Below are positions 18,401 to 27,400 of a stretch of DNA of 64,000 nt, piece by piece. The DNA is from Deltaproteobacteria bacterium (GTDB taxonomy: Bacteria > Myxococcota_A > UBA9160 > SZUA-336), in the NCBI GenBank assembly GCA_029261925.1, contig JAJDAJ010000063.1, positions 62,001 through 126,000 on the forward strand, in the 5' to 3' direction. Numbering within the stretch: the first letter of the stretch is position 1; every line of letters begins with the position of its first letter. The position numbers and the translations under genes are program-made. The notes under the pieces are model-generated. The model saw only the letters and a program-made list of their open reading frames with translations. It searched no databases and had not been told where the DNA came from.

Positions 18401-18599
18401 TCGTCTCGGTGATGCGCGACTCCACGATCGCGGCCGACGCGCCCATGTAGCCGGTCTCGATCGATACGATCGGCGGGTCCACGTCCGGCAGCTCGCGCAG
18501 CGGCAGCTTCGAGAAGGAGAGCAGGCCGAGCGCCACCAGCATCAGGCTGATCACCAGCGCCAGCACCGGGCGCCGGACGGAGACGTCAGAGATCCACAT
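15498..18599 (-). CDS. RND-family (HAE1-type) efflux transporter, inner-membrane subunit
   Basis: 1033-residue proton-driven pump of the AcrB/MexB type. It begins with a cytoplasmic MWISDVSVRRPV and a first membrane helix, and has two large periplasmic loops and about 12 membrane segments. GLVVDDSIVVLENI (around residue 400) carries the proton-relay Asp pair of TM4. The start codon lies inside the end of the adaptor gene (14-base overlap), so the two are translationally coupled. No TolC-type outer-membrane factor is in the window. The substrate range cannot be inferred. Confidence 0.95.
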   Translation of the reverse strand: MWISDVSVRRPVLALVISLMLVALGLLSFSKLPLRELPDVDPPIVSIETGYMGASAAIVESRITETIEDRVAGIEGIRSISSSSADGRSRISIEFELGRDIEAAANDVRDRVSRVTDNLPEEAEPPEVYKVDSDESVIMWFNLSSTGLDPVELTDYAERFIVDRLSVLPGVARVRIAGARHPAMRIWLDRVALAARELTIADVERALRTQNVELPAGRLESVERDVAVRLERGYSSASDFTQLVLARGDDGHLVRLGDVARVEVGPEEWRTRFRGNGEPQIGLGVVKQSTANTIEVSRAAHAEVARIRPTLPEGTILHDSYDSAVFVETAIREVYRTLAIAVLVVVGVIFVFLGTARAALIPALTVPICLVATFSVLFALGLTVNLLTLLAMVLSIGLVVDDSIVVLENIQRRIDSGEPRLVAAYRGAREVGFAVIATTLVLVSVFVPIIFLSGTTGRIFRELAITVAAAVSFSSLIALSLSAMLCSRFLRQEASERPFTRATRRLFERLGRAHARALEPILRHPAYATLMLVATGLLIVGLLRTVPSELEPAEDRGVFMVMMRGPEGASYEYSARQMDKLEKVLYRLLESGEAERVLTRVPNSFGTGAAMNGGFSINVLADWRDRERSSAQIASSLMRDFARIPGVRAFPFLPTGLGQRGAGRPVQMVIGGSSYEEIGLWQNQVLERARDVPGLVAIDGDFKPTKPQLHVSIDRDRAADLGVPVEVVGRTLETMLGSRSITTYIDRGEEYDVILQAEAAQRDEPADLSNLYVRSGETGELIPLSSLVRLEQRADAAELRRFNRLRAATIEAGLAAGQPLGEALDALVRAAREVLPPHAVIDYKGPSREYRESGSEMYFSFGIALLVVFLVLAAQFESFVHPVVILLTVPMAIAGALLGLAVVGSTLNLYSQIGLTILIGLAAKNGILIVEFINRLRAQGVPFDEAVRRGTAVRLRPILMTGLSTALGALPLVFGAGAGSESRFTIGTVVLWGVLFATAFTLFAVPAFYAGLARRTAPPGATAQALERALESS

Positions 18600-19662
18600 C
18601 CGCCCTCTCCGGGTCGAGGACCTCGACCTCGACGCCCGGCCGTACCCGCTGCGTGCCCTCGACCACCACCCGGTCGCCGGCCGCCAGCCCGTCCACGATC
18701 TCCACGAGGCCCGCACGCCGCTGCCCGGCGCGCACCGCGACGCGCTGAGCGCGGCCTTCCGCGTCGATCACGTAGGTGAAGGTCTCCGCGCCCAGCGGGA
18801 CCAGGGCCGCCTCCGGCACCACCAGAGCCTCGCGCGGGCTGTGCTGCAGCTCGACCACCAGCAGCATTCCGGGACGCAGCAGGCGCTCGGGGTTGTCGAT
18901 CAGCGCGCGCACCGCGACCGAGCGGGTGCGCGGATTCACACGCGAGTCCACGGCCGCGACCTCGCCGCGAAATGTGCGCTCGGGATAGGCCTCGCTGCGC
19001 GCATCCACGTGCTGGCCGGGCGCGAGCCTGGCGAGCAGCCGCTCGGGCACCGAGAAGTCGAGCTTCATCGGATCGACGTCGTCGAGCGTGGTGATGGCGT
19101 CGCCCGGCTGCAGCAGCGCCCCCGGGCTGACCAGGCGCAGGCCGAGCACGCCGTCGAACGGCGCGCGGATCAGACGGTCCGCGAGCCGTGCCTCGAGCTC
19201 CTCCACCCGTGCGCGTGCTCCGTCGCGAGCGGCCTGGGCGGTCTCGCGCCGCGCCTGCGTGGCGGAGCCCTCGCGGAACAGCTCCTCGGTACGCCGGTGC
19301 TGGCGCCGCGCCTCCTGCAGGCCGGAGCGAGCCTGTGACAGTGCCGCGGCCTCCTCGGCGCTGACCAGCTCCGCGATCACGTCCCCGCGCGAGACGGACG
19401 CGCCGTCCTCGAACGACACGGCACTCAGCGTCTCGGTCACGCGCGCGGTGAGCGTCACCGACTCGTTCGCACGCGCGGTGCCCAGGGCCTCGATGCGGTC
19501 GACCACCCGCTCGCTGACCGCGGCCGCGACGATCACGGGTACCGCGGCGCTGCGGTCTGCACGGGATGCACCGCCCTCCGAGGGGTCGCACGCCAGCAGC
19601 AGTGCGACGCCCAGCAGGGCCGGGAGACGGGCCAGGATGGCGCTTCGGGGGGCGGCGTGCAT
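18586..19662 (-). CDS. RND efflux periplasmic adaptor (membrane fusion protein), lipoprotein
   Basis: 358-residue adaptor that would bridge the RND pump and an outer-membrane channel. A signal peptide ends in the lipobox LLAC with Cys25. A biotinyl-lipoyl-like half (VTLTARVTETLSAV), a coiled-coil hairpin (about 100-165) and barrel domains with RAPFDGVLGLRLVSPG follow, as in AcrA/MexA and MdtA relatives. ATG 19662 is chosen because it starts just before the signal peptide. First gene of the pump operon. Confidence 0.93.
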   Translation of the reverse strand: MHAAPRSAILARLPALLGVALLLACDPSEGGASRADRSAAVPVIVAAAVSERVVDRIEALGTARANESVTLTARVTETLSAVSFEDGASVSRGDVIAELVSAEEAAALSQARSGLQEARRQHRRTEELFREGSATQARRETAQAARDGARARVEELEARLADRLIRAPFDGVLGLRLVSPGALLQPGDAITTLDDVDPMKLDFSVPERLLARLAPGQHVDARSEAYPERTFRGEVAAVDSRVNPRTRSVAVRALIDNPERLLRPGMLLVVELQHSPREALVVPEAALVPLGAETFTYVIDAEGRAQRVAVRAGQRRAGLVEIVDGLAAGDRVVVEGTQRVRPGVEVEVLDPERADVDL

Positions 19663-19817
19663 GGAATCACCCAGAATAGCGACGGGGCCGCAGCGTTGCC
19701 CGGGCCGCGGCCGGAGTGGCCACGGCTGTGACCTGGTCGGGCTGATGGGCGCGTGAGCCCCGCCGGGACGCGCCCCCCACTGGCTGCACGACATCGACCT
19801 GCACTACTGTTGCCGTC
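19663..19817. other. Upstream region of the efflux operon
   Basis: GC-rich, with a TATTCT on the minus strand (19674-19679) as the only possible -10 element for the adaptor gene and no convincing -35. No ORF with coding character and no RNA gene was seen. Together with the adjoining remnant it makes about 580 bases without an intact gene. Confidence 0.4.
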
Positions 19818-20110
19818 GTGCTGCTCCTTCTCGCAGCCCCCGCGGCTGCGCAGCTCCCGCCCGCCGTGCTCTCGGCCCAGGATTCCCCGGGGATCCGGCC
19901 GCGGGTCGTGGCGGTGAGCGCCGGCGTCTTCCAGGTCGCGCTGCTTCTCAGCGCGGCGTACTTCGACGGCAGACCGCGACGCCGACGGTGTCGGAGACGA
20001 CGCCGAGGTGCTGATCGACTGCTTCCAGCCGCCCGGCTACAGCGAACAGCCCCGCGATTGCGACGACACGAACGCCGGCGTGCTGGCACCAGCCTGTCGC
20101 CTTCGTGGGG
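19818..20110 (+). pseudogene. Frameshifted remnant of a secreted DxDxD/DCDD-repeat (MopE-like) protein
   Basis: A GTG frame begins with a signal-peptide-like stretch (LLLLAAPAAAQLPP) and runs to AAYF (19959-19964). Ten bases later, in the next frame, 19975 onward reads RDADGVGDDAE and then CFQPPGYSEQPRDCDDTNAGV split over two segments. This is the typical calcium-binding repeat found in MopE-like secreted proteins. A 10-base insertion between YF and RDADG would explain the shift. No open frame continues the repeat, so this looks like decayed coding sequence; the 5' half is less certain. Confidence 0.45.
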
Positions 20111-20176
20111 TCCGCGAGGACATGCGGCGGGACCGTTGCTGCTGCTGGTTGCTGCGTGCCCGCATGACCCCGGGGG

Positions 20177-20207
20177 TTGACCGGTGGCCTCCTGCTGCGC
20201 GCATAAT
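20177..20207 (+). promoter_or_regulatory. Predicted promoter of the secreted repeat protein gene
   Basis: TTGACC (20177-20182) and CATAAT (20202-20207) are separated by 19 bases, longer than ideal. The -10 sits inside an inverted repeat, CGCGCAT-A-ATGCGCG (20198-20212), which could be a regulator site or chance. Confidence 0.45.
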
Positions 20208-20240
20208 GCGCGGGTCCGCAGTTCAGCAGGGAGCCCAGGG

Positions 20241-22226
20241 ATGCATCTCGTCAGGAGCTTGCTGCGCGTCGTTCTCGGCGCCGCAGCCGTCATCGTTCTC
20301 GTTCCCCCGGGCTCCGCGCTCGCGGATGTGCCCGGGCAGACGAGCTACCAGGGCCTGCTGCTCGACGCGGGAGGGCTACCGCTCGACGACACGCCCGACG
20401 TCGTCGTCCGGATCTATCGCGATCCCGTCTCGGTGGCGCCGGCGGATCTGATCTACGAGGAGGCGCACCTGAACACGCCGGTCGTCGGCGGGGTGTTCGA
20501 GATCACGCTGGGGCAGGGCTCGTTCCCCGGCGGGACGTTCGACGCGTCGACCTTCAGCGACCCCGACACGTGGCTCGAGGTCGAGGTCGACGGGGAGACC
20601 CTCGCCCCGCGGCAGAGGTTCCAGACGGTTGCCTACGCGTTCCAGGCGCAGGCGTGCGTCGAGGCCACGCGGCTCGGCGGGCAGACCGCGGCGGAGATCG
20701 TCGCGAGCGCGCAATCCGGGCTCGACTTCGCCGACATCGGAGGGATTGCCGCGGAGGGCCAGCTCCCCGCCGGGATCGCGCGCGACGCGGAGGTGTTCGG
20801 GATCGTCGTGTCGAACGGCGGCGCCGGCTCGGGCCTCGATGCCGACCTCCTGCGCGGCCTGTCCCCGGACGACATCGTCGCCGACGCACAGTCGGCTCTG
20901 ACCTTCGCGGTCATCGGCGGCGTGCTCGCGGACGGCCAGATCCCGGGGAACGTCACCCGCGACGCAGAGGTCCCGGGTATCGTGCTGGGCGCGGACGGAC
21001 CGGGCAGCGGTCTCGACGCCGACTTTCTCGATGGCCTGAGCTCCTCCGCCTTCGTGCAGACGGGCGCCGACTTCGGTCGCCCCGGCGTCGCGCCCGACCT
21101 GTTCGAGGGCGCACAGTCGCTCAGCGACCGGTACGTGAACGAGAACCAGCCCGGATCCATCAGCGGCGCGATGATCGCGGACGCCTCCGTCACCGCGGCC
21201 GACCTCGCCTTCTCCATCGACTTCACCGGCCCGGATGCAAACGGTGGGCTGCTCTCCCTGACCAACTCCAGCAATGGCAGCAGCGGCAACCTGCCGGCGG
21301 GTCTGCTCGGCCAGGCCTCGGGTGACCCGGGCATCGACCGCACTTTCGGCGTGCTCGGGGCGGCGCCGGGCCTGGGCCTCGGAGGACCGCTACTGGACCT
21401 GCCCGCCGGGAAGCGGTACGGGGTCGCGGGCGCCGTCGACGCAGGCATCGGCACCGCGGGTATCGCCGATGGCGTGGGTGGCATCGGCGTCTACGGGGAC
21501 GGGACCACCACCGGGGTCCAGGGCATCAGCGTCAATGGCCCGACGAAGGGCTATCTCGGCGTGCAGGGGCTGACCGATTTCGACGGCGAGGCGGATCTGG
21601 ACCTCGCCGGGCTCGAGATCGGGGTGCTCGGCTACTCGTCGGGAGCCACCACGAGCGACAACTACGGCCTGTACGGCGCCTCGAACGGGACCGGCGTCTA
21701 CGCGCAGGGGGACATCCTGGCGGGAGACTTCGTCGGCGACGTCGATGTTGCCGGCGAGGTCAGCGTGGACCGGGTCGCATACAACACGCCGCGTGTCCAC
21801 TACCATGCCGTCGCCGACGGCGACTTCATCCCCCGGCAAGCCCAGTCCTACGCGACCGGCGTCGGACAGGGGGGCTCGTACATGACGGCCGCGGGAACTG
21901 CGGCGTTCATCGCCGGCATTCACCTGCCGGACGGGGCCGTGGTCACGCGCCTCGACGCGATCGTCGACGACACTGCGGCGGGCAATCTCTCGGTCACGCT
22001 CGCAGGGCGGGGACACGCAGCAACCGGCACCGTGACCATGGCCAACGTCGTGAGCAGCGGGGCACCCGGCATCACGACGCTCACCGACACCACGATCAGC
22101 GCGCCGACCATCGACAACCTGACCACCGGCTATAACGTCCGGGCATTCAGCTCCGCCTGGCCCGGCAACTCGACGCTGGCGATCAAGGGCGTCGTCGTGC
22201 ACTACACGATCTCGGAGGCGCACTGA
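20241..22226 (+). CDS. Large secreted repeat protein of unknown function
   Basis: 661 residues. A signal peptide (about 1-28, ending SALADV) is followed by an N-terminal domain with SYQGLLLDAGG, of the type found in extracellular proteins of Myxococcota and Bacteroidota. Two tandem 59-residue repeats (157-215 and 216-273) share GLDAD-x2-x-GLS and RDAEV-x-GIV. A Gly-rich region then contains YGVAGAV/GVYGDG/GVQG-like units, reminiscent of trimeric fibre or tail-spike modules. The C-terminal 120 residues (ATGVGQGGSY onward) look like a beta-sandwich. ATG 20241 is chosen for the signal peptide. Probably surface-exposed; the role is unknown. Confidence 0.75.
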   Translation: MHLVRSLLRVVLGAAAVIVLVPPGSALADVPGQTSYQGLLLDAGGLPLDDTPDVVVRIYRDPVSVAPADLIYEEAHLNTPVVGGVFEITLGQGSFPGGTFDASTFSDPDTWLEVEVDGETLAPRQRFQTVAYAFQAQACVEATRLGGQTAAEIVASAQSGLDFADIGGIAAEGQLPAGIARDAEVFGIVVSNGGAGSGLDADLLRGLSPDDIVADAQSALTFAVIGGVLADGQIPGNVTRDAEVPGIVLGADGPGSGLDADFLDGLSSSAFVQTGADFGRPGVAPDLFEGAQSLSDRYVNENQPGSISGAMIADASVTAADLAFSIDFTGPDANGGLLSLTNSSNGSSGNLPAGLLGQASGDPGIDRTFGVLGAAPGLGLGGPLLDLPAGKRYGVAGAVDAGIGTAGIADGVGGIGVYGDGTTTGVQGISVNGPTKGYLGVQGLTDFDGEADLDLAGLEIGVLGYSSGATTSDNYGLYGASNGTGVYAQGDILAGDFVGDVDVAGEVSVDRVAYNTPRVHYHAVADGDFIPRQAQSYATGVGQGGSYMTAAGTAAFIAGIHLPDGAVVTRLDAIVDDTAAGNLSVTLAGRGHAATGTVTMANVVSSGAPGITTLTDTTISAPTIDNLTTGYNVRAFSSAWPGNSTLAIKGVVVHYTISEAH

Positions 22227-22388
22227 CGGCGGGACCCTCTCTTCGCAGGGAGGGGGGGCAAGGCCTGGAGGCAGGACCTGCGCGGTGCCCGGCAGGCCGC
22301 AGCAGCCGCGGCGATCCGCCGGCCGTTCGTGGCCCGAAGAGCCGACCCCGACCCGCGTGCCCCGCGGCTGGCGTAGGGGGCCGGTCTG

Positions 22389-22475
22389 TGGTGCCCAGGA
22401 CTGGAATCGAACCAGCACTCCAGTGAAGGAACATGGTCCTGAACCATGCGCGTCTACCAATTCCGCCACCTGGGC
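22389..22475 (-). tRNA. tRNA-Leu (anticodon CAG)
   Basis: 87 bases on the minus strand, including an encoded CCA. The acceptor stem GCCCAGG pairs with CCTGGGC. The D-arm has TTGGTAGACG, the anticodon stem CATGG/CCATG encloses loop TTCAGGA (anticodon CAG), a class II variable arm (TTCCTTCACTGGAG) is present, and the T-arm has GGTTCGATTCC. The long variable arm and the anticodon identify leucine. Confidence 0.97.
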
Positions 22476-22483
22476 CCGCGAGT

Positions 22484-22512
22484 CGTATAGTCAAGTCGCG
22501 CCGCGCCGGCAA
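22484..22512 (-). promoter_or_regulatory. Promoter of tRNA-Leu
   Basis: On the minus strand TTGCCG (22512-22507), a 17-base spacer and TATACG (22489-22484) lie just upstream of the mature tRNA 5' end at 22475. Transcription would start a few bases before the tRNA. Confidence 0.6.
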
Positions 22513-22659
22513 CTCCGTGCGCGCCACGCGGGCGGGCGCCTGCTCCGCGTGATCCGATCCGGCGCCTGCCTGCGTCCCTGCTGCACACCCGACGCGCGTC
22601 TCCAACACCGCCGCGCGCGTCCGGGGTACTCTTCGCGAAGGGGGCAAGGGGAACACACC

Positions 22660-24483
22660 ATGCAGCCACTTGGACCGCGGGTCGTGCTCGGTCTGCTGCT
22701 GGGAGTGCTCGCTGCTCCCGCTGCGCTCGCCGCCCCTTCGTACCCGGTGGAGCGCATCACGCTGGGCTACGCGGTCGCGCACCCGGAGCTGCCCGACCCC
22801 GGGGAGCTGCGCTCCGCGACCGTGGAGCTCGGACGCGGCGAGGCCGGCTGGGTCGAGCCCGTGCCGGGGCTGCCCCGCCACACCGTGGCGCTTTCGGAGC
22901 TCCGGGACACGGTCCTGGGCCCGAGCGCGGTGGCGCGCATCGGCGCCGCCGTGGTCCGGGAGCTGAGTGATCGCGGCCTGATCGGGGTGTACGTCGCCCC
23001 GGACCCGCAGGACGTGGATCCCGAGACGGGCGAGGACCTGCGTCCGGAACAGCGGCGCGCCCTGCGGCTGCTGATCTGGGTGGGGCGCGCCCGCGAGCTG
23101 CGCACCACGGCGGCGGGCTGGGGCGTGAGCGAGGGCGCGGCCGTGGACCGGACACGCGAGGCGCGCATCCGTCGCCTCTCCCCGGTGCAGCCGCGGTCGG
23201 CCTCCGAGGCCACCGGAGACCTGATGCGCCGCGGGGAGCTCGAGGACTACGTGTTCCGCGTCAACCGCCACCCGCGCCGCAGCGCGCAGCTGGCGCTCAC
23301 CGCGGGCAGCGAGCCCGCCACCGTGAACCTGGAGTACCAGGTGTTCAACGAGCGGCCGTGGAGCCTGTTCGCCGAGGTCTCGAACACGGGCACGCGCAGC
23401 ACGGGCAAGACGCGTCACCGCCTCGGCCTGATTCACTTCCAGGCGACCGGCCGCGACGACGTGCTGCAGCTCGACTACTCGACCGCGAGCTTCGAGGACG
23501 TGCACGGGTTCCACGCCGCCTACGAGGCGCCGCTGGGCGCGTCCGAGCGGCTGCGCTGGCGGGTCTCGGGCACGTGGAGCACGTTCACCGCGGACCAGCT
23601 GGGCCTGCCCGATGCCCGCTTCGAGGGCCGCCAGAGCGAGGCCGGCGCGCGCCTGCTGGCGCTGGTCTTCCAGCGCCGCCGCCTGTTCGTCGACGCCATC
23701 GTCGGCGCGCGCTGGCAGAACGTCGACGTCGACAACGATCTGGTCGGCTCCGGCGATGCAAACTTCATCCTGCCCGAGGCCGGCCTGCGCGCCGAGCGCG
23801 TCACGCCCACGTCGTCGCTCTTCGGCAGCCTGACCGGACAGCTGGGCATCACGCCCCAGAGCGAGACCGAGCTGGCGCGGCTGGGCCGCGTGCCGGTGGA
23901 CGACCGCACCGCGCTGCTGCGCTGGCGCCTGGACGCCTCGGTCTTCCTGGATCCCCTGCTGGGGTGGCGGACGCGCAGCGGCTCGACGCGCCGCGTGCAC
24001 GAGCTGCACGCCTCCACCCGGGGCCAGTTCGCCTTCGACAAGCGGCTGGTGCCGCAGCATCAGGGTGTGGCGGGCGGTCTGTACAGCGTGCGCGGCTACC
24101 CGCAGTCGGCCGTGGCGGGCGACACGGTCGCCGGCGGGCGCCTGGAGTACCGGATTCACCTGCCGCGCCTGCTCCCGGTGCGCGCGCCGATCTCGCTCGG
24201 CCGCCGGGGCACGTTCCGCTGGGCTCCCGACGCCGCGGGCGCGCCGCCGGACTGGGACCTGGCGCTGCGCGTCTTCTACGACGCCGCGAAGGTCATCCAC
24301 CACGACGCGCTGAGCTTCGAGGCCGACGAGACGCTCGCGAGCGTCGGCGTCGGCGGCGACCTGGTCCTGCGCCGGAGCCTGCGGGTCTCGGTCGACTGCG
24401 GCTGGGCGCTGCGCGATCTGGCTCGCGGTCGCACCGAGTCGGGCGACGGCGAGTGCCACGTGACGGCCTCGGTGCTGTTCTAG
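22660..24483 (+). CDS. Two-partner secretion outer-membrane transporter (TpsB, ShlB/FhaC family)
   Basis: 607 residues. A signal peptide (1-24, ALAAPS) precedes a POTRA-like periplasmic region (about 25-200), which here includes the typical family phrase ELSDRGLIGVYV. A C-terminal 16-stranded barrel domain (about 230-607) follows, with the conserved VRGY motif at 477-480 and a terminal Phe. TpsB proteins export one cognate large beta-helical exoprotein. The TpsA candidate begins five bases downstream, which makes the pairing clear. ATG 22660 is the start that gives the signal peptide. Confidence 0.9.
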   Translation: MQPLGPRVVLGLLLGVLAAPAALAAPSYPVERITLGYAVAHPELPDPGELRSATVELGRGEAGWVEPVPGLPRHTVALSELRDTVLGPSAVARIGAAVVRELSDRGLIGVYVAPDPQDVDPETGEDLRPEQRRALRLLIWVGRARELRTTAAGWGVSEGAAVDRTREARIRRLSPVQPRSASEATGDLMRRGELEDYVFRVNRHPRRSAQLALTAGSEPATVNLEYQVFNERPWSLFAEVSNTGTRSTGKTRHRLGLIHFQATGRDDVLQLDYSTASFEDVHGFHAAYEAPLGASERLRWRVSGTWSTFTADQLGLPDARFEGRQSEAGARLLALVFQRRRLFVDAIVGARWQNVDVDNDLVGSGDANFILPEAGLRAERVTPTSSLFGSLTGQLGITPQSETELARLGRVPVDDRTALLRWRLDASVFLDPLLGWRTRSGSTRRVHELHASTRGQFAFDKRLVPQHQGVAGGLYSVRGYPQSAVAGDTVAGGRLEYRIHLPRLLPVRAPISLGRRGTFRWAPDAAGAPPDWDLALRVFYDAAKVIHHDALSFEADETLASVGVGGDLVLRRSLRVSVDCGWALRDLARGRTESGDGECHVTASVLF

Positions 24484-24488
24484 GAGAC

Positions 24489-27400
24489 ATGACCGTGCCC
24501 GCTCACCTCGCATCGAGTCGCAGCGCAGCCCTCCTCGTCGCCGTCCTGGCGCTCGGTCCCGGAGCCCGTGTCCTGGCGGGTCCCGCGGGCGAGCAGGCCC
24601 TGACCCCGGGTGTCGAGTTCGCGGCCCCGGAGGTCACCCCGGAGGGAACGACCTACCGCATCACGGCCCCGGACCGCGCCATCATCGAGTACCAGTCGCT
24701 CGACATCGCCGCCGACGAGCGCGTCGAGTTCATCCAGCCCGATGCGGCGGCCCGCGTGCTCAACCGCATCGTGGGGCCCGACGGCACGGAGATCCAGGGC
24801 GCCCTGGTGGGCAACGGGATCGTCTACCTCGTGAACCCCGCCGGCGTCCTGTTCGGAGCCGATGCGGTCATCGACGTCGGGCAGCTCTTCGCGGCGGCGG
24901 CACAGCTCTCGGACGCCGACTTCGCGGCCGGCACCGATCAGTTCACCGGCGCGGCCGGCGACGTCGAGAACCGCGGCGAGATCCACGCCCAGGCCGCGCA
25001 CCTGATCGGGCTGCACGTCGCCAACCTGGGCGCGATCCACGCGCCCGAGGGTCTGATCACGATGACCGCGGGCGACGACGTCCTGCTCACGACCAGCGGC
25101 AGCGGGATCGCCGTGGTCGTGCAGGGCGGGGCGGGCGACGCGCTCGCGGGCGTGCTGCAGTCGGGCACGCTGGATGCGGGCGCGAGTGGGCAGGTGCGCC
25201 TGGGGGCGGGCGATGCGTACGCACTCGCGATCAACCACCCGGGCCAGACCGACGGCGGCGGCGCCGTGCTCGCGGCGCAGTCGGGCGAGATCCGGGTCGA
25301 GGGCCGGATCGGTGCCGGCACGGAGGGCATCTCGCTCGGTGGGGCAAGCGACGTGGTGCTCGGCGACGGCGCGCTGCAGTCGGGCGCCGGCGTCGACGTG
25401 GCGGCGTCCGGAGCCGTCCGCGCGGTCGCGGCGGACGACGACGCGCTCGCCGAGATCTCGGCGAGCGGGCCGGTCGCGCTGGTCGCGGGTACCTCCGGCG
25501 TCGGAAACGCCGACGCCTCGGGTCCCCTCGAGGTCGACGCGGCTCAGGTCGCGCTCGACGTGAGCGGCGACGCGCGGGTCGCGCTCCTGAGTGGCGGCAG
25601 CGTGTCGGGCAGCGTCGGCGGCGACCTCGAGGCGGCCGGCACGGGCGACCTGACGCTCGGCGCGACCGACATCGGTGGCGACCTCGACGCGACGGCGAGC
25701 GGTGCGCTGAGCGACAGCGACACGGTGACGGTCTCGGGCGACGCGAGCCTGACGGCGGGCTCGCTGGACGCGGACGGGCTGGCGGTCGCGGGGACGCTTT
25801 CTGTGGACGTGACAGGCGATGCCGCGGTGACGAACCAGGGGGACCTCGCGCTCGGCGCGTCGAACGTCGGCGGCAACCTGGACGCGACCGCGCTCGACGG
25901 CGAGATCCGCGACGAGGGGCCCGTGGTCGTCGCGGGGCGCGCCAGCTTCACGACGCGCAGCGACGTCGTTGCCGGGGGGCCGGTGGGCCCCCCGATCACC
26001 CTGGACGAGCCGGGATCCTCGTTCGGCAGCGTCGCCCTGCGCACGCTGGAGCTCGGCAGCGACGCGGTGGTCGAGGCCGACGTGACGCTCTCGCAGGACG
26101 CCGACATCGTGATCGAGTCGCTGCAGAGCGCGGGCATCATCGAGGTGGACGCCGGCGCCGATCACGACGTCACGCTGACGCAGCCCGTCGGCTCGGACGT
26201 GCTGCTGCAGGCTCTCACGGTCGCGGCGCGCAGCGTCAGCCTGCGCGACGTGGCCACGCTGCGGGCGCAGACCTACGTGTCGCGCGGGGGCGGCATCCAG
26301 GCCTCGGGCGTCTACGAGACGTTCGACGGCGGCGCGATCGTCCTCGACGGGCCGCTGTCCATCGCCGACGCGGTGGTCCTGTCGACGACCGGCCTGGGCG
26401 GGCGCGTCGAGCTGCGCGGCAGCGTGGACGGCCCGGGCTCCCTGCTCGTCGTGATCCGCTCCAGGGACCCGCTGCTGATCGGCGGGGACGTGGGCGCCAG
26501 CGTGTCGCTCGACGAGCTGCGCCTGATCGCGCCGGGCGACACGCGCACCGGAGCAGCCGACGCGCGAACGCCGGGGATCCAGCTCGGCGGCACCCTGGTG
26601 CACGCCGACCGCATCCTGCTCGGCGTGCCGCTGGACACGGGCGACGGGATCCGCAGCAGCGCCGATCGCCTGCTGCGGCCCACGATCGTGGGCCTGGGGA
26701 GCTCGCTGACCCTGCGCGCGGACAGCCGCCTGCAGCTGGGCCGGCGCGAGCGCCTGGTCGTGCCCGGGAGCCTGCGGGTCGAGGCGCCCGAGGCGGTGCT
26801 GGCCGACCTGGCGGCCCTCCGGATCGACGTAATCTCGCCCGCCATCACGCTGCTGCCGCGCGCCGCGGAGTTCATCGAGCTGCCCGAGCTCACCGCCGGG
26901 GGCAACCAGCTCACCGTCCGCGACCTCGACGTGGACGTCGTCGCCAATGAAATCTTCTTCTCCAGCGTGCCCGTCGTGCTGGGAGAGGGTCGGCCGATCT
27001 TCGTCACGCCGCTGGGGGACGCGAGCGCGACGCTCGACGGCTTCGTGCGCCGGCTGTTCCGGCCCGACGGCAGGGATCTGCTCCTGGCTGACCTGCAGCG
27101 GAGCGCGCGGCTCTTCGACCAGACCGGCACCGGTCCCGGCATCGATACCGACGGCAGCGATCTCAACCTCGAGGCGATCTTCGGCGAGCTGGCCCGCGCC
27201 CTCGCGAACTCGGTGCGGGACCTGGGGGCAGACCAGGGCCATCTGATCGGAGCGGGGCGCGTGGCCCGGATCCGCCAGAACCGGCCGCTGTGGAGCGAGG
27301 AGGTGCTGGCCTTTCTGCAGGCACCGGGGCGCAGCGGGGGCTGGAGCGCCGGCAGCCGGCTCGGCCTGATCGGCGGCGGGGGCGGGGGACTCACCCTGGC

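Noticed and set aside
21390-22469. Minus-strand frame starting MAELVDAHG over the tRNA
   Set aside because: This is the typical translation of a tRNA-Leu gene, not a protein.
22389-22475. tRNA-Leu as an integration site for the TPS region
   Set aside because: No direct repeats matching the tRNA 3' end and no integrase were seen; the TPS genes lie on its 5' side.
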